Assembly (NCBI GenBank): GCA_963652495.1
Contig: CAVJTU010000032.1
Coordinates: 1 to 32,459 of the forward strand
Length of the DNA: 32,459 bases
Direction: 5' to 3'
Source of the DNA: Anthropogastromicrobium sp963652495
GTDB lineage: Bacteria; Bacillota; Clostridia; Lachnospirales; Lachnospiraceae
Shown: in pieces, positions 9,009 through 16,778 of the stretch
Layout: each line of letters opens with the position of its first letter
Position numbering within the stretch: position 1 is the first letter of the stretch
Notes under the pieces: generated by a model
The model's input: the letters and a program-made list of their open reading frames with translations, nothing else
The model's database searches: none
Told to the model about the DNA's origin: nothing
Position numbers and translations under genes: made by a program

Positions 9009-9024
9009 TTGAAATATAGATAAA

Positions 9025-9065
9025 TGAACACGTGAACATTTTTGTCAAGATGTGCAAAATGCACA
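9025..9065 (+). promoter_or_regulatory. Candidate operators in the second importer leader
   Basis: TGAACACGTGAACA (9025-9038) matches 12 of 14 positions of the catabolite-response/LacI-type pattern TGWNANCGNTNWCA and is centred on CACGTG. TGTGCAAAATGCACA (9051-9065) is a perfect six-base inverted repeat with a three-base spacer. Both lie just after the expected transcription start, a good place for roadblock repression by CcpA or by the adjacent LacI-type protein. Which protein binds is inference. Confidence 0.5.
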
Positions 9066-9120
9066 AGCGCTAGGATTCTGTCCTTTTACGGTCAGAGATT
9101 ATTTAAGGAGGATTTTTGCT

Positions 9121-10461
9121 ATGAGAAAACAGGTTTCTTTTGTCCTTGCACTGAGTATGGTTATGACGTCCGGAATTGCGACCGCTGCAAATGCAAGCAC
9201 AGCAGATGATGACAAGACAAATGTAGTATTTTGGAACAGCTGGACAGGCGGTGACGGCGACACGTTGGAAGCTCTTGTAAACAAATTTAATGAAGAGAGT
9301 GATACCGTTCATATTGAGATGACGCGTACCACATCCTTCTCCGATATGCTTCAGACCAGCCTTCCGACAGGAGAGGCAGCCGACCTTGTTCTGTTAAGTA
9401 CAAATGAGATTACCCGCTATAAGAGTTACCTTCGTTCGATGGATGACATCTGGGAGAACACAGGATTAAAGGAAGAGGACTTCTCGTCGGCATATTTGAA
9501 CATGTGCTACAATGAAGATACGCTATATGCAATTCCATTCCAGATCAGTACCTATATGATGTACTACAATAAGGATCTGTTTGAGCAGGCAGGAATCGAA
9601 GAGGTTCCGACTACATTTGATGAGTGGACAGAGGCGGCAGAGAAGATTACCGCGTTGTCTACCGATGACAATCCGATCTATGGCTCTGGCTTGTTCTACT
9701 GCTATAATGGTCAGAACCAGTCCGTTATCCAGCGTTTTGGAACCGACTACATGATCACTGGAAATGAGGAAGATGGATTTAAGGCAAACCTTCTTGATAA
9801 TCAGGCATTTGCAGATGCAATGATTTGGATGAAGAATCTGTATGACAATGGATATAACCCACAGGAAATCGATATCGACTCCATGATGGCAGCAGGTCAG
9901 ATTGGTATGATGACTAATGGCGGATGGTTAAAGGGAACATTGGATGCAGCTGGTGTAAATTATGGTATTGCCAGCCTGCCGACTGTTACCGGAGAAGATC
10001 AGAAGGAATACGCACTTGGCGATATGTCCAGTTTCATGATCACCACGTCCGCTACTGATGAGACTGCAAAGGCTGCAGAAGAGTTTATCAACTGGTGGAT
10101 GACAGGCTCTGGTCTGGAAGCTTGTGAGACAACACAGAATGTTGATTACAGCAACGTAACACCGAATACCGAGTGGTCTGTTTCCATGTGCTATCTGAAT
10201 GCATATCTGCCGACTGTCAATAGTGACGAATATCAGGCAGTTGATGTTCTTGTTGATCTGACTCCGAGTGAGATTGCTCAGGTTCAGATGTTCACCGCAC
10301 CGGGAACATTGTTCTACAGTGATGCGGCAAGCTGCCAGAGCGATTATGTACAGGATTGGGTATTCAATGGACCGACCGATCCGACTTATGATGACGTTCA
10401 GGACTTCTTCGCTGATTACCAGTCAGATTTGGAGAGTTACATTTCTGATTATTACGATTGA
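9121..10461 (+). CDS. Extracellular sugar-binding protein of second CUT1 importer
   Basis: A 446-residue binding protein (SBP family 1, MalE/UgpB-like). Residues 1-26 are a signal peptide (MRKQVSF, hydrophobic core, cleavage probably after ATA or ANA). The mature start TNVVFWNSWTGGDGDTLEAL and the later MYYNKDLFEQAGIEEVPTTF are typical of this fold. AAGGAGGA lies eight bases before the chosen ATG; a longer frame to 9052 would run over the operator region. There is no lipobox cysteine. The two permease genes follow after a terminator and a repeat copy, which should make the binding protein the most expressed gene of the set. Ligand unknown; neighbouring glycosidases suggest arabinose-, xylose- or galactose-containing oligosaccharides. 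Confidence 0.93.
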   Translation: MRKQVSFVLALSMVMTSGIATAANASTADDDKTNVVFWNSWTGGDGDTLEALVNKFNEESDTVHIEMTRTTSFSDMLQTSLPTGEAADLVLLSTNEITRYKSYLRSMDDIWENTGLKEEDFSSAYLNMCYNEDTLYAIPFQISTYMMYYNKDLFEQAGIEEVPTTFDEWTEAAEKITALSTDDNPIYGSGLFYCYNGQNQSVIQRFGTDYMITGNEEDGFKANLLDNQAFADAMIWMKNLYDNGYNPQEIDIDSMMAAGQIGMMTNGGWLKGTLDAAGVNYGIASLPTVTGEDQKEYALGDMSSFMITTSATDETAKAAEEFINWWMTGSGLEACETTQNVDYSNVTPNTEWSVSMCYLNAYLPTVNSDEYQAVDVLVDLTPSEIAQVQMFTAPGTLFYSDAASCQSDYVQDWVFNGPTDPTYDDVQDFFADYQSDLESYISDYYD

Positions 10462-10497
10462 TCGAATTGACCGGTAGATCGAGTGATCAAGGATGGA

Positions 10498-10532
10498 GGG
10501 ATGCCGGAATAATCTGGCATCCCTTTTGTTTT
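10498..10532 (+). terminator. Intrinsic terminator after the second binding protein
   Basis: GGGATGCC (10498-10505) pairs perfectly with GGCATCCC (10516-10523), followed by TTTTGTTTT. Because the permeases have no clear promoter of their own, this is probably a partial terminator within the operon. Confidence 0.85.
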
Positions 10533-10538
10533 ATAAAA

Positions 10539-10611
10539 ATGATGTTGGGGTCAAAAATCCTCTTGCAAGCAAGCTTGCATCGGCTTTCTGCCCTTTTGAC
10601 CCTGGTATCAT
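10539..10611 (+). repeat. Modular intergenic repeat, copy C (73 bp)
   Basis: Starts ATGATGTTGGGGTCAAAA and ends CCTTTTGACCCTGGTATCAT. The centre holds the inner palindrome TGCAAGCAAGCTTGCA and then CGGCTTTCTG, modules shared with copy D. It lies seven bases after the T-run of the terminator and 86 bases before the permease gene, splitting the binding-protein gene from its permeases. Confidence 0.95.
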
Positions 10612-10697
10612 AAAAATCAAGCTGTGGCTTTGAATGGTTATACTGTTTTGCAAGACTCCAGAATCGTTGCATTAAACATAGAAGGGAGAGCATTATC

Positions 10698-11603
10698 ATG
10701 AACGCGACTGGAAAAAAGAAAACGATATCTATCGAAAAAAGACGTGAGAGGACGGCCTACCTGTTTCTTGCACCAGCAGCAATTTTACTGATTGTATTTT
10801 GCATCGTTCCATTGATTGCGTCTTTTTACATCAGTACCCAGAAAATGGGCGTTGATTTGTCTGCCGCGAAGTTCGTCGGATTTGATAATTATAAAAAAAT
10901 TGTGAGCGACAGACGTTTTTGGCAGAGTGTTGGCATTACATTAAAGTACACGGCGGTTGAGATTCCGCTTCAGATGGTCATTGGTGTTGTGCTTTCTGCT
11001 CTTTTGGCAAAGAATACACGTAAGAATAAGATTTTCAGAAGCATCTATTTCCTTCCGGTTATCGCGTCAGCGGTAACGGTAGGTGTTACCTGGCAGCTTG
11101 TTCTTCATTCCAATATCGGTATTTTCACCTACTGGTTAAAGCTTCTTGGTTTTTCTAGTACGAATCTGTTAAACAATACAGGTTCAGCGATTTATGTCGT
11201 TGTATTTGTTGCAATCTGGAAGACTTTTGGTATTTCTACAATTATTCTTGTGGCAGCCATTCAGAACATTCCAGAATCTCTGTACGAGGCATCCTCAATC
11301 GATGGTGCCGGAAAGATCAGCCAGTTTTTCCACGTCACACTGCCGGGTATCATGCCATCCTTCTGGTTTTTGCTTATGACCCGTATCATCGGTTCTCTCC
11401 AAATGTTTGATATCGTTTATACGTTAACAAAGGGAGGTCCGAGCCGTTCCACTACTACACTTGTTGTCTATATTTATGACACCGCATTTAACTCACTTGA
11501 TAAGACTGGCTATGCGACAGCAATGAGTGAAGTCTTGTTTGGCTTTATCATGATCATTACGGTGATTATGTACACCATAATGAACAAGACATCTGATGAT
11601 TAA
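10698..11603 (+). CDS. ABC sugar permease, MalF-like
   Basis: A 301-residue CUT1 permease with about six membrane segments. The N-terminus RTAYLFLAPAAILLIVFCIVPLIASFYIS is typical of MalF/UgpA/LacF types, and the EAA loop is SLYEASSIDGAGKISQFFHV near residue 197. GAAGGGAGAG lies about eight bases before the ATG. It is followed 21 bases later by its MalG-like partner. The operon has no ATPase gene, so a shared MsmX-type ATPase elsewhere is expected. Confidence 0.94.
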   Translation: MNATGKKKTISIEKRRERTAYLFLAPAAILLIVFCIVPLIASFYISTQKMGVDLSAAKFVGFDNYKKIVSDRRFWQSVGITLKYTAVEIPLQMVIGVVLSALLAKNTRKNKIFRSIYFLPVIASAVTVGVTWQLVLHSNIGIFTYWLKLLGFSSTNLLNNTGSAIYVVVFVAIWKTFGISTIILVAAIQNIPESLYEASSIDGAGKISQFFHVTLPGIMPSFWFLLMTRIIGSLQMFDIVYTLTKGGPSRSTTTLVVYIYDTAFNSLDKTGYATAMSEVLFGFIMIITVIMYTIMNKTSDD

Positions 11604-11624
11604 GGTGATTGAAATTGGAAAGGC

Positions 11625-12509
11625 ATGGTAGAAAAGATGAAAAATCAGGAATTAATCACGAATAAGAAGCCGTTGGAATTGCAGATTAAAAACGGCATTA
11701 AATATTTTCCAATCTTTATTATGTTGTGTGTGTTTGCATTTTTGCTGTTAGCGCCTCTTGTCTGGATGTGCCTTGGCTCCTTTAAGAGCGATACTGAGGT
11801 TATGCAATATCCGCCAAAGTTCTTCCCGCAGGCCAATCACCTGATTGAAAACTGGAAGGCCGTTCTGTCACGAATTGATTTTCTGTCGATGACAAAGAAT
11901 ACCGTCATCTATGCAGTCGGCTGTACAATTCCTTCTATGTTTATCAATGCACTGGCTGGATATGCATTTGCGCGTTTTAACTTCAAAGGAAAGAACGTAC
12001 TGTTTCTTTTGTTCTTGGCAACAATGATGATCCCATTTCAGGTAATCATGGTTCCGTTGTATCTGGAAGTATACTATTTAAAGTGGCTGAATACCTACTG
12101 GGGCTTAATCATCCCAAAGATTGCGTCTGCATACTGGATTTTTTTGTGCAGAGCAGCATTTCAGGAGCTTCCAAGAGAACTTGAGGATGCGGCACGTATT
12201 GATGGTCTCGGTGAGTTTGGAATTTTCTGGAAGATTATGCTTCCGCTTGTAAAGCCGACTATGATCACAATGCTTCTTCTTGGTATCAATAATTGTTGGA
12301 ATGACCTGCTTTGGCCATTGATCGTGGCAAATGCATCCACAATGCGTACGTTATCAAATGGTTTGGCTATTTTTATCGGTGATCGTACATCCGAGTATAG
12401 TCTGGCATTTACCGCAGCGACCGTATCTATGCTGCCAATGCTGATTCTTTATATCTTCGGACAGAAGTATTTCGTTGCCGGACAGGTTTCTTCCGGAATT
12501 AAGGGCTGA
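11625..12509 (+). CDS. ABC sugar permease, MalG-like
   Basis: A 294-residue permease, partner of the MalF-like protein. The EAA loop ELEDAARIDGLGEFGIFWKI is near residue 188, and the C-terminus QKYFVAGQVSSGIKG is typical of the MalG/UgpE/AraQ group. The first ATG at 11625 follows GGAAAGG closely; an alternative ATG at 11637 (MKNQEL) is almost as good. The glycosidase gene starts about 100 bases downstream, with no terminator between. Confidence 0.94.
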   Translation: MVEKMKNQELITNKKPLELQIKNGIKYFPIFIMLCVFAFLLLAPLVWMCLGSFKSDTEVMQYPPKFFPQANHLIENWKAVLSRIDFLSMTKNTVIYAVGCTIPSMFINALAGYAFARFNFKGKNVLFLLFLATMMIPFQVIMVPLYLEVYYLKWLNTYWGLIIPKIASAYWIFLCRAAFQELPRELEDAARIDGLGEFGIFWKIMLPLVKPTMITMLLLGINNCWNDLLWPLIVANASTMRTLSNGLAIFIGDRTSEYSLAFTAATVSMLPMLILYIFGQKYFVAGQVSSGIKG

Positions 12510-12611
12510 TCAGGACAAAAGAGAATAATAAAGGGAAAGAAAATTGCTTGAAAAATCTTAAAAGTACATACAGAAAATGACAGAATGATGATTCAAATGA
12601 GGGAGAATGAA

Positions 12612-14516
12612 ATGGCATATTTATTGACATACACCAAAAAGGGAGAAGGGTGCTATCCGGATTTTAATTATCCGGGGCATATTGGATACAATTGTGACTG
12701 GGAGCATGCAATGCATCTGGCACTCAGTGAGGATGGCCAATCTTTCACACCACTTCGTAACAACACGGGTATTTTATTTGCAAAGGCATCCTTTGAGGAG
12801 AATGAATTTGTCGGAGTGACAAAGACACTGATAAGTCCATGGCTTTGCCGAGGTGCGAATAATACGTTTCATGTGCTTGCTGTGCGCCGCAATCAGAATG
12901 CGCCGGATTCAACGCATTTCGGCTGCGTGATGGTATTTGATTCTGCTGATCTGGTTCATTACAGTGAGCCTGCTTTTGTGAAGCTTTCTGATGAGGAAAT
13001 TTGCAATCCACGATGCACATATGATAAGGAAAGTGGAATCTATTATGCAGAGTGGGAGACCGTTTCGGGAAGATTTTGTGCACAGACAAATGATTTGAAA
13101 AAAATAGAAAAGTGTGAAGTGTGTGCACAGACTCAGTTTGGCGAGGTGGAAAAACAAACAGATGAAAGCAAAAATTTCGGCATAGACGGTTGTGTTCCTG
13201 GCAATGTAATTGAGATCACAGAAGCAGAAAAAAAGGTGTTATGTGAGTACTTTGCCGATATTCATTATGTCAAGACCGAGCCGGTACATAAAAACTGGCC
13301 GCTTGGAAAATCCTTAGAGTCCTTTTTTGATTGTACACCAAAGGTAACTTGTGTTTACAGTGATGGTTCTACGCATGAAAAAAAAGTAGCGTGGAACAAG
13401 GAAGCATTAAATGAGGTGGATGTGTCAAAGCCGGGTACCTGGAAGATTCCGGGGAAAATTTTGCAGAAACGCTGGAAATTTCCGATGCCGATTCACTTTC
13501 GTTCAGATGAGTTTGTCGAATTTTATGGCATGTCTGACCCATGCGTGACAAAATATCACGGAAAGTATTATCTTTCCTCATCCGGAACGCACAACATCCA
13601 GCTTCGTATTGCGGATACGATTGAGGGAACCTTTGATGCCGAACCGACTGTTATCTATCGCATTCCGCTTGAAAATGGGCTTCATTTTGTCGGGACATGG
13701 GCAGCTGAACTTCATGAAATTGATGGCATTTTGTACATGTTCACCTCACTTTGCGAGAATGCACAGTGGATTCATGTAAAGTCTTATATTCTGCGCTGCA
13801 ATGGTGATCCGGCAGATCCGAATGCATGGGAGACACCGCAAAAGTGTGTCAAGATGGATGGTTCAGATCTGACAGAGGGCGGCATTTCGCTTGATATGAG
13901 TTATTTCAGAGATCATGGAAAGGATTATGTGATGTGGTCCGATCGCAAGATTCATTATGGAGTGGACGATAAACATTTCGAGGCGGGAACGGCGGACATC
14001 TATATTGCAACGGTTGACCCGAAAAAACCATGGCAGCTTACGAGCAAGCCGCAGTGTGTGGTGCGTCCGATGTACGGATGGGATCGCTATGAGACTGAGG
14101 TAGATGAGGGACCGTATCTGCTTCGCAGAGGAGATGATCTGTTTGTAACAATCTCAGGTTCCTCTACCAGTATGGGCGATCTGTATGATGTCGGCTTGTT
14201 GCGTGCAAAGAGTGGATCTGACCTTTTGAAACAGGAGAACTGGACATGGCTTGGTTATCCGCTTTTGACAAAGGAGAGTGTGCCAGGTGAGTACGGACCG
14301 GGCCATAACAACTTTGTCAAGGATCCGGACACGGGAGATGATCTGATGATTTATCACGCGATTTTGCATGATGAGAATGATAAGACCTTGCAGCGGCAGC
14401 CGGGAATACGTCGCGTCCATTGGGCAAAGACAGGACTGCCATATCTTGAGATGATACCGGAGCGTGATCTGCCAGAGGGCTGTGAAGGTGTCATAATGGA
14501 GCTTACGGTGGAGTAA
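12612..14516 (+). CDS. GH43-like glycosidase with internal Ig-like (Big_4) domain, cytoplasmic
   Basis: A 634-residue protein without a signal peptide, so it should act on imported oligosaccharides. Residues 1-190 look like blades of a five-bladed propeller as in GH43 enzymes (SEDGQSFTPL). Residues about 200-290 match a group 4 bacterial Ig-like domain (VTCVYSDGSTHEKKVAWN, then SKPGTW). Residues 300-634 are a GH43-type propeller with probable catalytic base Asp309 (MSDPCVTKYHGKYY), acid Glu499 (EVDEGPYLLRR) and the GPGHNNF histidine segment. The start at MAYLL follows GGGAGAATGAA; ATGs at 12585 and 12588 lack a good site. Probable activity is arabinofuranosidase, xylosidase or a related one; this is inferred from family only. 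It closes the second importer operon, ahead of the IS. Confidence 0.8.
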   Translation: MAYLLTYTKKGEGCYPDFNYPGHIGYNCDWEHAMHLALSEDGQSFTPLRNNTGILFAKASFEENEFVGVTKTLISPWLCRGANNTFHVLAVRRNQNAPDSTHFGCVMVFDSADLVHYSEPAFVKLSDEEICNPRCTYDKESGIYYAEWETVSGRFCAQTNDLKKIEKCEVCAQTQFGEVEKQTDESKNFGIDGCVPGNVIEITEAEKKVLCEYFADIHYVKTEPVHKNWPLGKSLESFFDCTPKVTCVYSDGSTHEKKVAWNKEALNEVDVSKPGTWKIPGKILQKRWKFPMPIHFRSDEFVEFYGMSDPCVTKYHGKYYLSSSGTHNIQLRIADTIEGTFDAEPTVIYRIPLENGLHFVGTWAAELHEIDGILYMFTSLCENAQWIHVKSYILRCNGDPADPNAWETPQKCVKMDGSDLTEGGISLDMSYFRDHGKDYVMWSDRKIHYGVDDKHFEAGTADIYIATVDPKKPWQLTSKPQCVVRPMYGWDRYETEVDEGPYLLRRGDDLFVTISGSSTSMGDLYDVGLLRAKSGSDLLKQENWTWLGYPLLTKESVPGEYGPGHNNFVKDPDTGDDLMIYHAILHDENDKTLQRQPGIRRVHWAKTGLPYLEMIPERDLPEGCEGVIMELTVE

Positions 14517-14612
14517 GTAAATCAGTATATTCAGCAGATTTGAGCAGTTCTTATTTTACAACAATGAGGCGGGAAAGCCAAGAAACTTTTTTATATAAAG
14601 CGTATATAATAC

Positions 14613-14641
14613 TTGATTCTATACACATTCTGCAGTATACT
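14613..14641 (+). promoter_or_regulatory. Probable tnpA promoter, giving a leaderless transcript
   Basis: TTGATT (14613-14618), 17 bases, TATACT (14636-14641). The tnpA ATG begins at 14648, only six bases after the -10, so transcription would start at or next to the start codon. No ribosome site precedes that ATG. A leaderless, weakly translated message would suit the low expression usual for transposases. Confidence 0.55.
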
Positions 14642-14647
14642 AGAGAC

Positions 14648-15049
14648 ATGAATACAACATACAAAACAACAGCAACAACCGTGTCGTTAATCCGATACCA
14701 TTTTGTTTTCTGTCCACGCTATCGAAGGAAGATATTCTTAATTCCCGATGTGGAACAACGGTTTAAGGAACTAACAACGACAATCTGTGAACAACACGGA
14801 ATTGAAATCCTTGCAATGGAATGTCAGAAAGATCATGTCCATCTGTTTGTCAGCGTACTTCCTCAGCTTTCAATACCGGATATTATGAAATATGTGAAGA
14901 GAGGCACATCGAATGTATTAAGAGCTGAATTTCCAGAACTTTCACGAATGCCATCACTGTGAACCCGATCCTACTTTGTCAGCACTGCCGGAGAAATCAG
15001 TTCCGAAACGATTCAAAGGTATATTGAGACACAAAAGACGAGGTATTAA
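14648..15049 (+). pseudogene. tnpA: IS200-type Y1 transposase, interrupted by in-frame TGA
   Basis: A 133-residue reading frame if the internal stop is ignored. The HUH motif is HVHLFV (with CQKDH before it) near residue 60. After residue 104 (SRMPSL) a TGA at 14960-14962 stops translation, but the same frame continues with TRSYFVSTAGEIS and then TIQRYIETQKTRY to a TAA at 15047-15049. Relatives have Trp at that place (SLWTRSYF-like), so a single TGG to TGA change explains the stop. The part lost contains the helix with the expected catalytic tyrosine (YIETQ). The start is the ATG at 14648; an ATG at 14565 in this frame lies upstream of the promoter. The stop is one base before tnpB. The element should not move on its own. 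Confidence 0.88.
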
Positions 15050-15050
15050 G

Positions 15051-16580
15051 ATGCATACCGTACAACTTCTGTTAAAGCCATCCAAATCGGAATGCCGTGA
15101 AATCAGTCGTCGGTTTCATGCATTAACGCATCTGCATAATGTATGTGTGAAGCACGCCCGTAAATGCATGATCCGCCTTCAGCACGACAAAGACTATGCA
15201 GCGTTGAGACAGCAATATCTGGAATTATCCAGGGAACTGTCGAGAAAAGAAACGCTGTCAAAGGAAGATAGGGTCAAAAAGAAAGCCTTATCTGCGCAGC
15301 TGGTAGAACAACGCAGCACGTATGGCTTATCAAAATCCGCCCTTGAATACTATCTGAAGGTATGTGGAAAGCAGTTCTCAAAGCTGCTTTCCTCTCAACA
15401 GGTACAGGTAGAAGCAGACCGTGTATGGTGTGGTGTCGAGAAGTGCCTGTTTGGAAAAGGAAAGGTACTTCGCTTTAAGCACTTCATGGATTTTGATACG
15501 ATTGGTGGAAAATCCAATAAGAATGGTGCCCGTTTTGATTCAGAGGCAATGATGGTTTTCTGGGTAGGTCTTTCGTTAAAATGTTATCTCCCAAAATCAG
15601 CTGCCAGCCGCAGCTATGTAGCAGAATCCCTGAAAGGGAATGTCTGCTATTGCAATATCAAGCGGAAGATGTTTTCCAGTGGATGGCGATACTATGCCGA
15701 GATTATTCTGAAAGAAGATGCTCCCGCGAGAAAACGTCCAATTGGTACATCTACAATGGGAATTGATCCAGGGGTATCAACGGTAGCGGGTGTTTCTGAA
15801 ACCACCTGTGTGTTGGAGGAGCTTGCACCAGAGGCAATTCGATATGAACGAGAGATTCAGTCGCTTTCCCAAAGCATGGAGCGTTCCAGAAGAAACAGTA
15901 ACCCGAATAAATACAACGAGGATGGAACGATTAAACGCTCCAACCAAGAACCCTGGAAGTACTCAGGGAACTACTTGAAAATGAGCCGAATGAGAAAGGC
16001 TCTCCACCGAAAGAGACAAGCTTATATTGTGACAAGTCACAGGCAACTTTGTAATAAGATGCTGCTGGATTCCAAGTATTTTCTGGTCGAAAAGATGCAG
16101 TTTCAGGCACTTCAAAAAAGGGCAAAAGAAACAAAACGTCAGGAAGCCATATCCGAAATTCGACAAAAAGATGGCAGCGTAAAACGGATTCAGAAATTCA
16201 AGCGAAAAAGGCGGTTTGGAAAATCCATCAATCGTCGTGCACCGGCAAGATTTCTGTTGGAATTAAAACAGAAGGCAGAAGCGGTTGGAGGTGGATATGC
16301 AGAAGTTGATACAAGGGAGTTTAAGGCGAGTCAGTATAATCATGTAACTGGAAACTATGAAAAGATTCCGTTGTCACAAAGAGAAAAGCAGATCGGAGGA
16401 AGGATAATACAAAGAGATTTGTATTCTGCATTCTTAATTCACAATGCAGATCTGGAATTGAAACATCCAGATGCAGAAAAATGTAAGTATGGATTTAGAA
16501 GATTCGCGGATCAGCAGGATCAGTTAATTCGGAACATGAAGGAAAGCGGACTATCCATGCGACAGTGCTTTGGATTTTAA
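15051..16580 (+). CDS. tnpB: TnpB-like RNA-guided endonuclease (IS605 OrfB)
   Basis: A 509-residue TnpB, ancestor-type of Cas12. The RuvC acidic triad is visible: Asp239 (MGIDPGVSTVAG), Glu347 (FLVEKMQFQAL) and Asp456 (IQRDLYSAFLI). The usual zinc-finger cysteines between the second and third residues are absent; this segment reads FKASQYNHVTGNYEKIPLSQ instead. The N-terminal part is rich in Lys/Arg and helical. The start ATG at 15051 is one base after the tnpA TAA; a frame opening at 14976 overlaps the distal part of tnpA and is not used. Known TnpB proteins cut DNA next to a short motif using a guide RNA from the element's right end, favouring retention. The gene appears intact although tnpA is not. 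Confidence 0.92.
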   Translation: MHTVQLLLKPSKSECREISRRFHALTHLHNVCVKHARKCMIRLQHDKDYAALRQQYLELSRELSRKETLSKEDRVKKKALSAQLVEQRSTYGLSKSALEYYLKVCGKQFSKLLSSQQVQVEADRVWCGVEKCLFGKGKVLRFKHFMDFDTIGGKSNKNGARFDSEAMMVFWVGLSLKCYLPKSAASRSYVAESLKGNVCYCNIKRKMFSSGWRYYAEIILKEDAPARKRPIGTSTMGIDPGVSTVAGVSETTCVLEELAPEAIRYEREIQSLSQSMERSRRNSNPNKYNEDGTIKRSNQEPWKYSGNYLKMSRMRKALHRKRQAYIVTSHRQLCNKMLLDSKYFLVEKMQFQALQKRAKETKRQEAISEIRQKDGSVKRIQKFKRKRRFGKSINRRAPARFLLELKQKAEAVGGGYAEVDTREFKASQYNHVTGNYEKIPLSQREKQIGGRIIQRDLYSAFLIHNADLELKHPDAEKCKYGFRRFADQQDQLIRNMKESGLSMRQCFGF

Positions 16581-16778
16581 ACAAAAATAAAACGAAAAAA
16601 GGCTCCGGCATAAGTCTTTTGCTGAGAAAGTAATACCTGGCGTATGAAATCCTATCAGCATAAATCCTGAACACAGTGGCTATAATTCAGTCTATAGGGC
16701 TGCCTGATGCTATCGGAACTAGTTAAGGAATCCCACGGTTTTAACCGTGGGAGTATGTCAACGACTACATATAGCAAT
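16581..16778 (+). ncRNA. Predicted omega-RNA (reRNA) scaffold and guide
   Basis: TnpB guide RNAs come from the 3' end of tnpB through the right end of the element, and their guide is the flanking host DNA. Here the noncoding right end (16581-16761) contains the final hairpin at 16731-16752 and ends TATGTCAA. The first 17 host bases, from CGACTACATATAGC on, would be the guide. The 5' boundary may lie inside tnpB; 16581 is only where the coding frame ends. This is inferred from family knowledge. Confidence 0.5.

Larger units (their letters stand above)
14560..16761 (+). mobile_element. IS200/IS605-family element, IS608-like ends, tnpA-tnpB
   Basis: The element holds a Y1 transposase gene and a TnpB gene in the same direction. 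The right end has a perfect 10-base stem TCCCACGGTT/AACCGTGGGA (16731-16752) preceded by GAAT (16728-16731) and followed by TCAA (16758-16761). The left flank has TTAC (14556-14559), with AAAG at 14574-14577 and a hairpin TTATATA/TATATAA (14591-14609). In IS608 the same pairs are known: cleavage sites TTAC and TCAA, guide sequences AAAG and GAAT. The right boundary is therefore firm, the left one somewhat less so. No target duplication is expected. It lies between the GH43-like and GH36 genes. Confidence 0.8.

Noticed and set aside
14540..14647. An N-terminally longer TnpA starting upstream of 14648
   Set aside because: The extension (MRRESQETFLYKAYI) covers the IS left-end hairpin and promoter and does not resemble transposase sequence.
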